Source: Salinilacustrithrix sp003476595
Lineage (GTDB): Bacteria > Actinomycetota > Acidimicrobiia > Acidimicrobiales > Salinilacustritrichaceae
Direction of reading: 5' to 3'
NCBI GenBank assembly: GCA_963972525.1
Contig: CAXAUZ010000007.1
Location: forward strand, 62,001 to 126,000
DNA: 64,000 nucleotides
The notes under the pieces were generated by a model. The model worked only from the letters and a program-made list of their open reading frames with translations, did not search any database and had not been told where the DNA came from. The position numbers were made by a program, and so were the translations under genes. The first letter of the stretch is position 1. Every line of letters begins with the position of its first letter. Positions 1 to 7,172 of this stretch are shown here, piece by piece.

Positions 1-561
1 GGTGACGAGTTCGTCGGGTCGCCCCTCCAGGACGGCGCCCCGGAGCAGAACCCGGTCCCGCTCGATGCGGCGCAGGCCGCGGCGGTCGCCGCCAACGACC
101 TCGACCCGGGTCCGGTGGCCACCGTGCTGCTCGGCGTCGACGACGGCGAGGGGATCACGCTGCCGGCGCTCGAGGTGCGCCTGCCGAGCGACACGCTGCT
201 CGTCGTCGAAGGGGTCGACCACGAGGGCTGGACGGTGGTCCGGGGCACGCCCGGCATGGACGAGGTCGTCGAGCTCCCCGAGCAGCACGCCACCTTCATC
301 GACGCCGTCGAGTACGTGGCTGCGGCCGTCGGCAAGGCCGGCGGGTCGCTGCCGGTGGTCGACACCGACGACGGCATCGAGGCCGTGGCCATCTTCGACG
401 CCGACGGGGGTGTCTACGCCGTGCTGAAGGAGGCCGAGGACGCGTACACCTTCGCCTGGATCGACGACGACGGGGACCTCGAGCGCCTCGACACCTACGC
501 CACCCTCAAGGAGGCGATCCTGCTCCCCGTCCTGGACGAGGAGCTCTTCGGTGGCATGTGA
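1..561 (+). CDS. Hypothetical acidic protein (5' end outside window)
   Basis: The reading frame is open from base 1 and ends in TGA at 559-561, so about 186 codons of the C-terminal part are present and the start lies to the left. The visible protein is rich in Asp, Glu, Val and Ala, with no Cys, no signal peptide and no membrane segment in the part seen. It has an alternating hydrophobic/acidic pattern that suggests a small beta-rich or alpha/beta soluble domain. I do not recognise a family. A strong inverted repeat follows 25 bases after the stop. An internal ATG at 115 could be a start, but the same frame is open and codon-biased upstream of it, so a longer truncated gene is more likely. 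Confidence 0.6.
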   Translation, partial: GDEFVGSPLQDGAPEQNPVPLDAAQAAAVAANDLDPGPVATVLLGVDDGEGITLPALEVRLPSDTLLVVEGVDHEGWTVVRGTPGMDEVVELPEQHATFIDAVEYVAAAVGKAGGSLPVVDTDDGIEAVAIFDADGGVYAVLKEAEDAYTFAWIDDDGDLERLDTYATLKEAILLPVLDEELFGGM

Positions 562-585
562 GGCCACCGCGCGCGCGACAGGAGA

Positions 586-617
586 ACTGCCAGTTCCAGG
601 AGATCGGAACTGGCAGT
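586..617. terminator. Hairpin between convergent genes
   Basis: A perfect 12-base inverted repeat (ACTGCCAGTTCC at 586-597, its complement at 606-617) has an 8-base loop. It lies exactly between two convergent stop codons (561 on + and 631 on -), so it probably terminates both transcripts. There is no T-run on either side. Confidence 0.7.
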
Positions 618-630
618 GGTGGTGTAGCGG

Positions 631-2136
631 TCAGCCGCCGGCGACCGCCGGCGTCAGCGCCGGCTTGGGGCGCAGGTGGTACTCGTCGAGGTCGGCGTGG
701 TTGGTGCGCCGGCGGTACTCGGTGGTCCGGCCCACCCAGTTGTTGGTGACCTTGCCGCCCTGCAGGTACCAGCTGTCCTCGATGAGCACCCAGGCGCTGT
801 CGGCGAGGCGGCGTGACAGCTCGTCGTTGTAGGCCTGCTGCACCTCGGCCTTGACCTCGATCGACTGGATCGACCGGGCGGCCATCTGGCGCAGCGCGGA
901 GAGGATGTAGCGGCACTGCGACTCGATCATGAGCACGATGGAGTTGTGGCCCAGGTTGGTGTTGGGGCCGTACATGAAGAACAGGTTCGGGAAGCCCGAG
1001 ACGGTGAGACCGAGGTGGGCCTGGGGGCCCTCCCGCCACTGCTCGTTCAGGTTCCGGCCCTCGGGTCCGGTGACCGTCATCGGCGTGAGGAAGTCCTGGG
1101 TGTGGAACCCGGTGCCCACGACGATGACGTCGACGGGGTGCTCGACGTGGTCCTGGTCCATGCCCGACACCGTGACGATGGCGTCACCGGTGACCTTGTC
1201 GATGCGGTCGGTGACGATGTCGACGTCGTGCTCCTCGATCGCCTCGTAGAAGTCGTCGGAGAACAGGACCCGCTTGGCGCCCATCGGGTAGTCGGGCGTG
1301 AGCTTGGCCACCTTGTCGGGGTCGCTGATCTTCTCCTGCAGGTTCTTCACCGCGAACTTCTGCATGAAGTCCCGAACGAAGGACTTCTGGTGCATCAGGT
1401 TGTACCCGAGCAGCTCGGCCCGGGCGAAGATCATGAACCGGCGCAGGTTGCGCGCCACCCGGCTGCGGCGGATGAGGGACTTCTCGATCTCGGTGTAGTC
1501 CCGGTCGTTCTTCGGGATGATCCAGTTCGGCGTGCGCTGGAAGACGGTGACCTTCGCCGCCTCCTTGGCGATCTGGGGCACGTACTGCACCGCGCTCGCG
1601 CCGGCACCGATGGAGGCGACCCGCTTGCCCGTCAGGTCGACCGAGTGGTCCCACTCGGCGGAGTGGAAGACGGGGCCGGCGAAGGAGTCGAGCCCGTCGA
1701 TGTCGGGCCAGCGGGGCCGGCTCAGCTGGCCGGTGGCCGAGACGACCACGTCGTAGCGCTCGGTCGTGGTCTCCCCGCCCTCCGGGGTGGCGTCGACGTC
1801 CCAGGCGCCGGCCTCCTCCACCCAGCGCAGCTCGGTCACCGGCGTCTCGAGGCGGATGTGGGCCCAGAGCCCGTAGGTCTCGGCGCAGTGGTCGAGGTAG
1901 TCCTTGATCACCGGCTGGTGGGACCACTTGTTGGGCCAGTCGAAGTTCTCGAACGAGTACGAGTACAGCGCAGAGGGGATGTCGCACTCGGCGCCGGGGT
2001 AGGTGTTCGCCCGCCAGGTGCCACCGATGGCATCGGCCTTCTCGAAGATCGTGAACGTGTCGATGCCCTGCTGCTTGAGCTGGATGCCCAGGCCCATGCC
2101 GGCGAAGCCGGAGCCGATGATGGCGATGCGTGGCAC
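631..2136 (-). CDS. Flavin-containing monooxygenase (Baeyer-Villiger type)
   Basis: About 501 residues. The protein begins with a dinucleotide-binding fold for FAD (IGSGFAGMGLG near residue 7) and carries a second one for NADPH (GAGASAVQ). The usual order of class B flavoprotein monooxygenases is seen: an early GTW after the FAD region (AIGGTWRANTYPGAECD), FHSAEWDHS, then an ATG-type motif near VVGTGFHTQDF. Such enzymes insert oxygen into ketones or oxidise soft heteroatoms using NADPH and O2; the substrate cannot be read from sequence. I chose the GTG at 2136 rather than an upstream ATG at 2226 because AGGGGG lies about 9 bases upstream and the next residues (PRIAIIGSGFAG) form a canonical N-terminus. 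A promoter-like element shared with the gene at 8924 sits about 30 bases upstream. Confidence 0.88.
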   Translation of the reverse strand: MPRIAIIGSGFAGMGLGIQLKQQGIDTFTIFEKADAIGGTWRANTYPGAECDIPSALYSYSFENFDWPNKWSHQPVIKDYLDHCAETYGLWAHIRLETPVTELRWVEEAGAWDVDATPEGGETTTERYDVVVSATGQLSRPRWPDIDGLDSFAGPVFHSAEWDHSVDLTGKRVASIGAGASAVQYVPQIAKEAAKVTVFQRTPNWIIPKNDRDYTEIEKSLIRRSRVARNLRRFMIFARAELLGYNLMHQKSFVRDFMQKFAVKNLQEKISDPDKVAKLTPDYPMGAKRVLFSDDFYEAIEEHDVDIVTDRIDKVTGDAIVTVSGMDQDHVEHPVDVIVVGTGFHTQDFLTPMTVTGPEGRNLNEQWREGPQAHLGLTVSGFPNLFFMYGPNTNLGHNSIVLMIESQCRYILSALRQMAARSIQSIEVKAEVQQAYNDELSRRLADSAWVLIEDSWYLQGGKVTNNWVGRTTEYRRRTNHADLDEYHLRPKPALTPAVAGG

Positions 2137-2167
2137 GAAGGGACCCCCTGGAACATGACGACGAGTT

Positions 2168-2182
2168 CTGGCAACGACCGTA
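2168..2182 (-). promoter_or_regulatory. Shared promoter-like element (TACGGTCGTTGCCAG)
   Basis: Read on the minus strand this is TACGGT followed by CGTTGCCAG, about 31 bases upstream of the monooxygenase start at 2136. The identical 15-mer occurs at 8946-8960 upstream of the D-aminoacylase. TACGGT fits an actinobacterial -10 hexamer and the rest would be the initial transcribed region or an overlapping operator. Confidence 0.45.
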
Positions 2183-2274
2183 TCCTGCTGCGGGCACCTC
2201 GGACACGTCCGGGAACCGGGCCGCACGCAGTAGGAGGTGCATCAACCGGTGGCGAACCATCCGATGTGACCGAG

Positions 2275-2721
2275 ATGTCCGATCCGGGTGGTGCGCTCAC
2301 GAGCGCGCCGGCGTCGCGCGTCGTCGTCGAAGCCCTCGGGTCGGTCCTGGACGGCGACGCGGCCACCGCCCGCGACCGGCTCCTCGCCGGTGCCGAGGCC
2401 ACCAGCTGGGCCGCCGTGCTGCGCCGGCTGGACGTCGCCGGCCGTGCCCTCACCCTCGACGCCGCCATCGCCCCGTCCGGCGCGCGTGCGTGGATGGCCC
2501 ACGTGGCCGCCCTGGCCGCCGCAGCCGGGGTCGATCCGCTGCCTTCCGGGATCTCCGACGTGCTCGTGGCCTGGAGCCGGGGGGACGGCATCCCCGTGCA
2601 GGTCGATCTCACCACCGACCAGGTCGGGGTCGTGCCGGAGGCCGAGCGCGCCTGGGCCGCCATGCTCGTGCTGGCCTGCCTGGTGGACCGCTCGGGCTTC
2701 CCGCCGCAGGTGGTCGCGTAG
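2275..2721 (+). CDS. Hypothetical protein
   Basis: A 148-residue Ala-rich soluble protein with no signal peptide, no Cys-pair motif and no recognised domain. The sequence alternates predicted helices and has an acidic middle. It is transcribed divergently from the monooxygenase. The start is uncertain: ATG at 2275 or an in-frame GTG at 2266, neither with a clear ribosome-binding site; an AGGAGG-like stretch at 2233-2238 is too far away. The gene is accepted because the frame keeps actinobacterial third-position GC bias up to the stop and the opposite strand offers nothing better here. Confidence 0.55.
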   Translation: MSDPGGALTSAPASRVVVEALGSVLDGDAATARDRLLAGAEATSWAAVLRRLDVAGRALTLDAAIAPSGARAWMAHVAALAAAAGVDPLPSGISDVLVAWSRGDGIPVQVDLTTDQVGVVPEAERAWAAMLVLACLVDRSGFPPQVVA

Positions 2722-2827
2722 GGCGCGCCTGCCCGGTGCCGGTGCCGCGGGCTCCGACACCGCTGCGGGCTCGGGGCCGGGAGTAGCGTCGGTCACACGT
2801 GGCCCGGACCGAGCCCACGTGCACCGC

Positions 2828-3322
<495 letters not shown>

Positions 3323-3328
3323 TCCGTC

Positions 3329-4096
3329 GTGGGGGACGACGCGCCGGAGCTCATCGGATCGAAGCGGCGGGGGCGGGCCGCGGTGCGCGAGCTCGACGAC
3401 GAGCACCTCGTCGCCTCGTTCCAGCAGTCCCGTGACAAGGAGGCGGTCAACGAGCTGCTCCGTCGCCACGAGGGCCTCATCATGTCGGTCGCCCGGCGGT
3501 ACTTCGTCCCCGGCGGCGACCACGACGACGTCCGCCAGCAGGCGATGATCGGCTTCTGGAAGGCGGTCCGCGACTTCACGCCCGACGCCGGTGCCTCGTT
3601 CCCGAGCTTCTCGCGCACCTGCATGCAGCGCCAGGTGATCACGGCGGTGAAGGCGGCGAACCGCATGAAGCACTCGCCGCTGAACGAGTCCGACCGGATC
3701 GCCCACCACGACGCCGAGCACGACGAGGACCACGGGTCCTCCGCGGTGCAGCTCCCGTCGGTGAGCCACGAGCGCTCGGCCGTGGAGCGCATGGACATGG
3801 ACGGCAGCGGCGGCATGCCGTTCGGCCTCTCCGAGATCGAGACGCTCCTCGAGGCCCACGGGCACGAGCGGGTGCACGAGATCCTGCGGCTCCACTTCGA
3901 GGGCAAGAGCACCCGGCGGAGGAAGGACGAGCCCGACCGCCTGTCGGAGAACGAGGCCCACGTGCTCGTCGGCCTGCTCAGCGGCAAGAAGTACCGCGAG
4001 ATCGCCGATCAGATGGGCAAGACCGACAAGTTCGTGGACAACACCGTCCAGCGGCTGCGGGCCAAGCTCCGCCACCTCCTCGAGGACGGTCAGTAG
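3329..4096 (+). CDS. RNA polymerase sigma factor, SigH/Spo0H-like
   Basis: A 255-residue sigma-70 family protein starting at GTG 3329. Region 2 is clear (ELLRRHEGLIMSVARRYF, DDVRQQAMIGFWKAVRDF, then SFPSFSRTCMQRQVITAVK), followed by KAANRMKHSPLN. This order and wording closely match Bacillus SigH (Spo0H) as I remember it. Region 4 is near the C-terminus (LSGKKYREIADQMGKTDKFV, then DNTVQRLRAKLRHLLED). The linker between regions 2 and 4 is longer and more acidic and His-rich than in Bacillus. The gene follows a CheY-like receiver by 6 bases. Its last 7 bases overlap the convergent gene at 4090. Which promoters it reads is unknown. Confidence 0.85.
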   Translation: MGDDAPELIGSKRRGRAAVRELDDEHLVASFQQSRDKEAVNELLRRHEGLIMSVARRYFVPGGDHDDVRQQAMIGFWKAVRDFTPDAGASFPSFSRTCMQRQVITAVKAANRMKHSPLNESDRIAHHDAEHDEDHGSSAVQLPSVSHERSAVERMDMDGSGGMPFGLSEIETLLEAHGHERVHEILRLHFEGKSTRRRKDEPDRLSENEAHVLVGLLSGKKYREIADQMGKTDKFVDNTVQRLRAKLRHLLEDGQ

Positions 4097-4590
4097 CCCC
4101 CTCCGCCTCGGGCGCGGTTGCGCTGCCACGACCACACCAGGGTGGCGATGGTGCCGAGGATGCCGAGCCCCCACACGGCGAGCACGCCGCCGAGGTCGGG
4201 GGTGTCCTGGGTGATGCGCGCCCGACCCTCGATCGGCACCGTCGTCGTGGGGATCGAGGAGGGGGCGTTCGGCGGTGCCGTGGAGGTGGTCGCCGGGGGC
4301 TCCGTGGTGGGGGAGGCCGTCGTCGGAGGCCGCGTGGCCGGTGGCGCGGTCGTGGGCGGCGCCGTCGTCGTCGGCGCCTCGGTGGTGGTCGGCGCCGTGG
4401 TCTCGGGAGGCGTGGTGGTCTCGGGCACCGGCTCGGTGGTGGCCGGCGGCTCCGTGGTGGTGGGCAGCAGCTGCGCGCCCGCCCACCCGGGGGCGGCGAG
4501 CACGGACGCCAGCGCGACGACGCCCGACGCGATGGCGGCGCGGACCGGGCTGATCACCGACCGGTCAGGCGCAGTCGCGGCAGACGTCAC
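4090..4590 (-). CDS. Thr/Pro-rich stalk protein with C-terminal membrane anchor
   Basis: A 166-residue exported protein. An N-terminal signal segment (ASGVVALASVLAAPGWAGA) is followed by about 85 residues of TTE/PPTT/TTA-type low-complexity sequence, probably an extended surface stalk. A hydrophobic segment (VLAVWGLGILGTIATLVW) and a short basic tail with a Gly run end the protein. The arrangement fits a small cell-surface protein with no enzymatic domain. The start may be GTG 4590, which overlaps the upstream gene by 26 bases, or GTG 4557, which would begin with a cleaner signal peptide (ISPVRAAIA) just after the upstream stop. The 3' end overlaps the convergent sigma factor gene by 7 bases. 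Confidence 0.75.
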   Translation of the reverse strand: MTSAATAPDRSVISPVRAAIASGVVALASVLAAPGWAGAQLLPTTTEPPATTEPVPETTTPPETTAPTTTEAPTTTAPPTTAPPATRPPTTASPTTEPPATTSTAPPNAPSSIPTTTVPIEGRARITQDTPDLGGVLAVWGLGILGTIATLVWSWQRNRARGGGGY

Positions 4591-5269
4591 CGTCGAAGAG
4601 GTCCTCGGACTTGGTCACCAGGCACACGGTGCAGCGGCGTTCGGCGCGGGTGACCTGCGACGGCCGCTTCGGCGCCGGGGTGCGCGAGGCGCGGGGCCGT
4701 CCGCTCCCACCCGAGCTCGTGGTCCGGCGCCGTGGCGGTGTGGCGGCCGGCCGGTCGAAGGGGTCCTCGCCCAGCTCGCCCCGGCAGCACTGCAGGGCCA
4801 GGTCTCGCAGACGGCCGTCGGGGACGTCCTCGAGCATCGTTCGCTGGTCGGGCAGGTGGTCGAGCCGGGCGGGCAGGGCGGTGAAGGGGAGGCGGCGGCG
4901 CCAGTCGACCGGCCGCCGGTGCTGGGCCCGGTCGCCATCCAGGTCGCCCCGGTACAGGTAGTCGCCGGTGACCACGCCGCAGGCGAACCCGCCCGCGACC
5001 GGGTCGAGGAGGAGGGCGACGTCGGCCACCCGGATGCGGCGCACGAAGCTGAGGAACAGCGCGGCGTCGGCCTCCTGGTGCTTGCTCGGCTCGTCGTCCA
5101 GGCCGACGCCCAGGATCTTGAGGGCCTTGGCCCGGTCGACGTCGTGGCCGTCGGGGAACTGGGGGAAGGCCACGCCGATCTCCCCGTCGTCCAGGAACGA
5201 GCGCACGAGCCGGTCCTTGGGCCCGGCGCGCACCACCCAGACCGTGGCCATCTCGTCGGCGTGCATCAT
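4565..5269 (-). CDS. PUA/Mrr-N-like domain protein with C-terminal zinc ribbon
   Basis: A 234-residue protein. The N-terminus (MATVWVVRAGPKDRLVRSF, then GEIGVAF) and the later segment DYLYRGDLDGDRAQHRRPVDW resemble the sensor-like N-terminal domain found on Mrr-type restriction proteins (WxVRAG at the start, GDYxY...RxVxW later). There is no nuclease motif afterwards. A disordered Arg/Pro/Thr linker follows, then a C-terminal CxxC...CxxC zinc-ribbon (CTVCLVTKSEDLFDGDVCRDC). Two more adjacent Cys (ALQCCRG) occur in the middle. The first ATG is 5269; the protein motif itself begins at the Met encoded at 5251. The domain assignment is from memory and should be treated as a suggestion. Confidence 0.6.
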   Translation of the reverse strand: MMHADEMATVWVVRAGPKDRLVRSFLDDGEIGVAFPQFPDGHDVDRAKALKILGVGLDDEPSKHQEADAALFLSFVRRIRVADVALLLDPVAGGFACGVVTGDYLYRGDLDGDRAQHRRPVDWRRRLPFTALPARLDHLPDQRTMLEDVPDGRLRDLALQCCRGELGEDPFDRPAATPPRRRTTSSGGSGRPRASRTPAPKRPSQVTRAERRCTVCLVTKSEDLFDGDVCRDCA

Positions 5270-5278
5270 GGGGAACCG

Positions 5279-5288
5279 ACCCTACGCT
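5279..5288. promoter_or_regulatory. Overlapping divergent -10 hexamers
   Basis: On the plus strand TACGCT (5283-5288) lies 6 bases before the ferredoxin GTG at 5295. On the minus strand TAGGGT (5284-5279) lies 9 bases before the ATG at 5269. The two hexamers share the central TA, so one short duplex could fire in both directions. Confidence 0.5.
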
Positions 5289-5294
5289 GGTCGG

Positions 5295-5576
5295 GTGCAC
5301 GTGTGGATCGACCAGGACCTCTGTACCGGCGACGGCCTGTGCACCGACCACTGCCCGGAGATCTTCGTGATCCTCGAGGACGGCATCGCCTACGTGCGCG
5401 ACGGCATGGACATCGGCAACGACCCCGGCGGCGCCGGTTCGATGGTGCCCGTGGCGCCGGACTTCCAGCAGCGGGTCGTCGATTCGGCCGAGCTGTGCCC
5501 GGGCGAGTGCATCTTCATCGAGATCGACGAGTCGGACCTCGGCGAGCTCGACGCCCTCGAGGGCGCCGGGACCTGA
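5295..5576 (+). CDS. Ferredoxin, bacterial-type with acidic loop
   Basis: A 93-residue electron carrier. Cysteines are arranged as CTGDGLCTDHCPE near the N-terminus and CPGECI near the C-terminus, giving the usual proximal Cys cluster and a distal Cys-Pro for one iron-sulfur cluster ([4Fe-4S] or [3Fe-4S]). A roughly 45-residue acidic segment separates them, longer than in the simplest P450-type ferredoxins. The start is GTG 5295, directly after a -10 hexamer, so the transcript is probably leaderless. The gene ends at 5576, immediately abutting the convergent second ferredoxin, and may supply electrons to the P450 at 5768. Confidence 0.88.
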   Translation: MHVWIDQDLCTGDGLCTDHCPEIFVILEDGIAYVRDGMDIGNDPGGAGSMVPVAPDFQQRVVDSAELCPGECIFIEIDESDLGELDALEGAGT

Positions 5577-5771
5577 CTACGCCTCGACCTCGATGGCGAA
5601 CTCGGGGCAGTTGTCGGCGCAGAGCTTGGCCTTCTCCTCCAGCTCGGCGGGGACCTCGCCGGTGACGAGCAGCACGGCGTAGCCCTCCTCGTCCACGTCG
5701 AAGAGCTCGGGGGCGAGCTGGTAGCAGCGGTTGTGGCCCTGGCAGGCGTCGCGGTCGTAGCTGATCTTCAC
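5577..5771 (-). CDS. [3Fe-4S] ferredoxin paired with the P450
   Basis: A 64-residue ferredoxin starting at GTG 5771, whose codon overlaps the P450 stop (GTGA), so the two are translationally coupled. The cluster motif is CQGHNRCYQLAPELF, where the third Cys of the classical CxxxxxCxxxC pattern is replaced by Ala, plus a distal CP (CADNCPEFAI). That loss is characteristic of [3Fe-4S] ferredoxins that deliver electrons to actinobacterial P450s. A Cys four residues before the distal CP is an extra. The length is typical. Confidence 0.92.
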   Translation of the reverse strand: MKISYDRDACQGHNRCYQLAPELFDVDEEGYAVLLVTGEVPAELEEKAKLCADNCPEFAIEVEA

Positions 5772-7021
5772 GCCGAGACCTCCCGACCGAGCACGCGGAC
5801 CGGCAGGCAGCGGGGCCCACGGACCTGACCGGTGGACCACCGCACGGTGCCCGGGTCGGCCAGCTCGAAGTCCGGGAAGCGCTCCATCCACTCCTCGATG
5901 GCCACGGTCAGCTCGAGGCGGGCCAGGTTGGAGCCGAGACAGCGGTGGATGCCGAGGCCGAAGGCCGAGTGGCGGTTGCGAGCCCGGTCGATGACGAACT
6001 CGTCGGCCTGCTCGAAGGCCTCCGGGTCCCGGTTGTAGGAGGGGAACGACAGCAGGAGCCAGTCCTCCTTCTTCACCGGGCACCCACCCACCTCGGTGTC
6101 CTCGGCGGCGAGGCGGGCCATGGTGACCGGCGCGTAGAAGCGGAGGAACTCCTCGATCGCGAACAGGCGCACGTCGGGGTCCTCGACCCAGCGGCGACGG
6201 TCGTCGGGGTGCTGGGCCAGGTGCCAGAGGCTGGCGCCGATGGCCGACCACGTCGTGTCGATGCCGGCGATGAGCAGCAGGGCGATGGTGCCGAACACGT
6301 GCTCGTCGCTCAGCCGGTTGCCATCGGGGCCCTCGACCGACAGCAGGTAGGAGATGAGGTCCTCACCGTCGGCGCCGCGCTCGCGGCGCTCGCGGATCTT
6401 CTCGCTCAGGTAGGCGACGAGGGTCTCACCCGGATCGAGGTCCTCGTGCTGACCGGGGGTCTCGAGGATCCGGTGGATGAACACCCGGAACTTGTCGCCG
6501 TCCTCCGGGGGCAGGCCGAGCATGGCGGCGATGACCCGCACCGGGATGTCCTGCGCGTAGGCGGTCGCGGCGTCGACCACGTCGCCGCCGGCGGCCAGCT
6601 CGGCCTCGACCTCGTCGAGGAGCTCGCGGCAGCAGGCCCGGGCCATGGGTTCCCACTCGGCGATCTTCTTGGGGGAGAAGGGCGGGAGCAGGAGGCGGCG
6701 GGCCTCCTGGTGGAAGGGCGGGTCCGACGTGATCGGCGGGGCGTAGCCGCGCGGCGCGATGTCGAGCTCGGGACGGAAGTCGTTGATGATGATGCCGCGG
6801 CTCGAGAAGCGGTCGGTGTCCTCGGCGATGGCCCGGACGTCTTCGGCCTTGGTGGGCAGCCAGGCGCCACCGAAGCGCTCGGTGTGGGCCACGGGGCAGC
6901 GCTCGCGCAGGTCGTCCCAGATCTCCGGGGCGTTCGCCGCGTAGTCCGGGTGGGTGTGGTCGAAGTCCGTGGCCCAGTCCTCGACGGGCGGGCGCTTGGT
7001 CTCCGGCACGGTGTCGGTCAT
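5768..7021 (-). CDS. Cytochrome P450
   Basis: A 417-residue soluble bacterial P450. The oxygen-activation helix is LLLIAGIDTTWSAIG, the ExxR pair is in AIEEFLRFYAP, and the heme-thiolate loop is FGLGIHRCLG near residue 360. All invariant residues are present. The following ferredoxin gene overlaps it by 4 bases, so redox partner and oxygenase are made together. Family and substrate cannot be assigned with confidence. A 16-base palindrome (7041-7056) is centred about 28 bases upstream of the ATG and probably binds a repressor. GGGGGAA about 10 bases upstream is a plausible ribosome-binding site. Confidence 0.95.
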   Translation of the reverse strand: MTDTVPETKRPPVEDWATDFDHTHPDYAANAPEIWDDLRERCPVAHTERFGGAWLPTKAEDVRAIAEDTDRFSSRGIIINDFRPELDIAPRGYAPPITSDPPFHQEARRLLLPPFSPKKIAEWEPMARACCRELLDEVEAELAAGGDVVDAATAYAQDIPVRVIAAMLGLPPEDGDKFRVFIHRILETPGQHEDLDPGETLVAYLSEKIRERRERGADGEDLISYLLSVEGPDGNRLSDEHVFGTIALLLIAGIDTTWSAIGASLWHLAQHPDDRRRWVEDPDVRLFAIEEFLRFYAPVTMARLAAEDTEVGGCPVKKEDWLLLSFPSYNRDPEAFEQADEFVIDRARNRHSAFGLGIHRCLGSNLARLELTVAIEEWMERFPDFELADPGTVRWSTGQVRGPRCLPVRVLGREVSA

Positions 7022-7040
7022 CTCGTCGGTTTCCCCCGGT

Positions 7041-7056
7041 GATAACGGTTGTTATC
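7041..7056. promoter_or_regulatory. Palindromic operator upstream of P450
   Basis: GATAACGGTTGTTATC: perfect 6-base arms (GATAAC/GTTATC) around a 4-base spacer, 20 bases upstream of the P450 ATG. The site is AT-rich against a very GC-rich background. The size and symmetry fit a TetR-type dimer site; no regulator gene is adjacent. Confidence 0.55.
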
Positions 7057-7172
7057 GCCGATCGTAGCGCGGTGGTCGAGCCGGGCCGAAGGCGCCCCGA
7101 CCGAGGATCGGTCCCGGAGGGGTCGCATGAGCTCCTTCGCCGCCGATCGGCGGCCGAGGTCCGTGGGGGCGG

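Noticed and set aside
7041..7056. KstR cholesterol-regulator site upstream of the P450
   Set aside because: The arms are superficially similar (AAC/GTT), but the central spacing is 4 rather than 2 bases, so it does not fit the KstR consensus as I know it.
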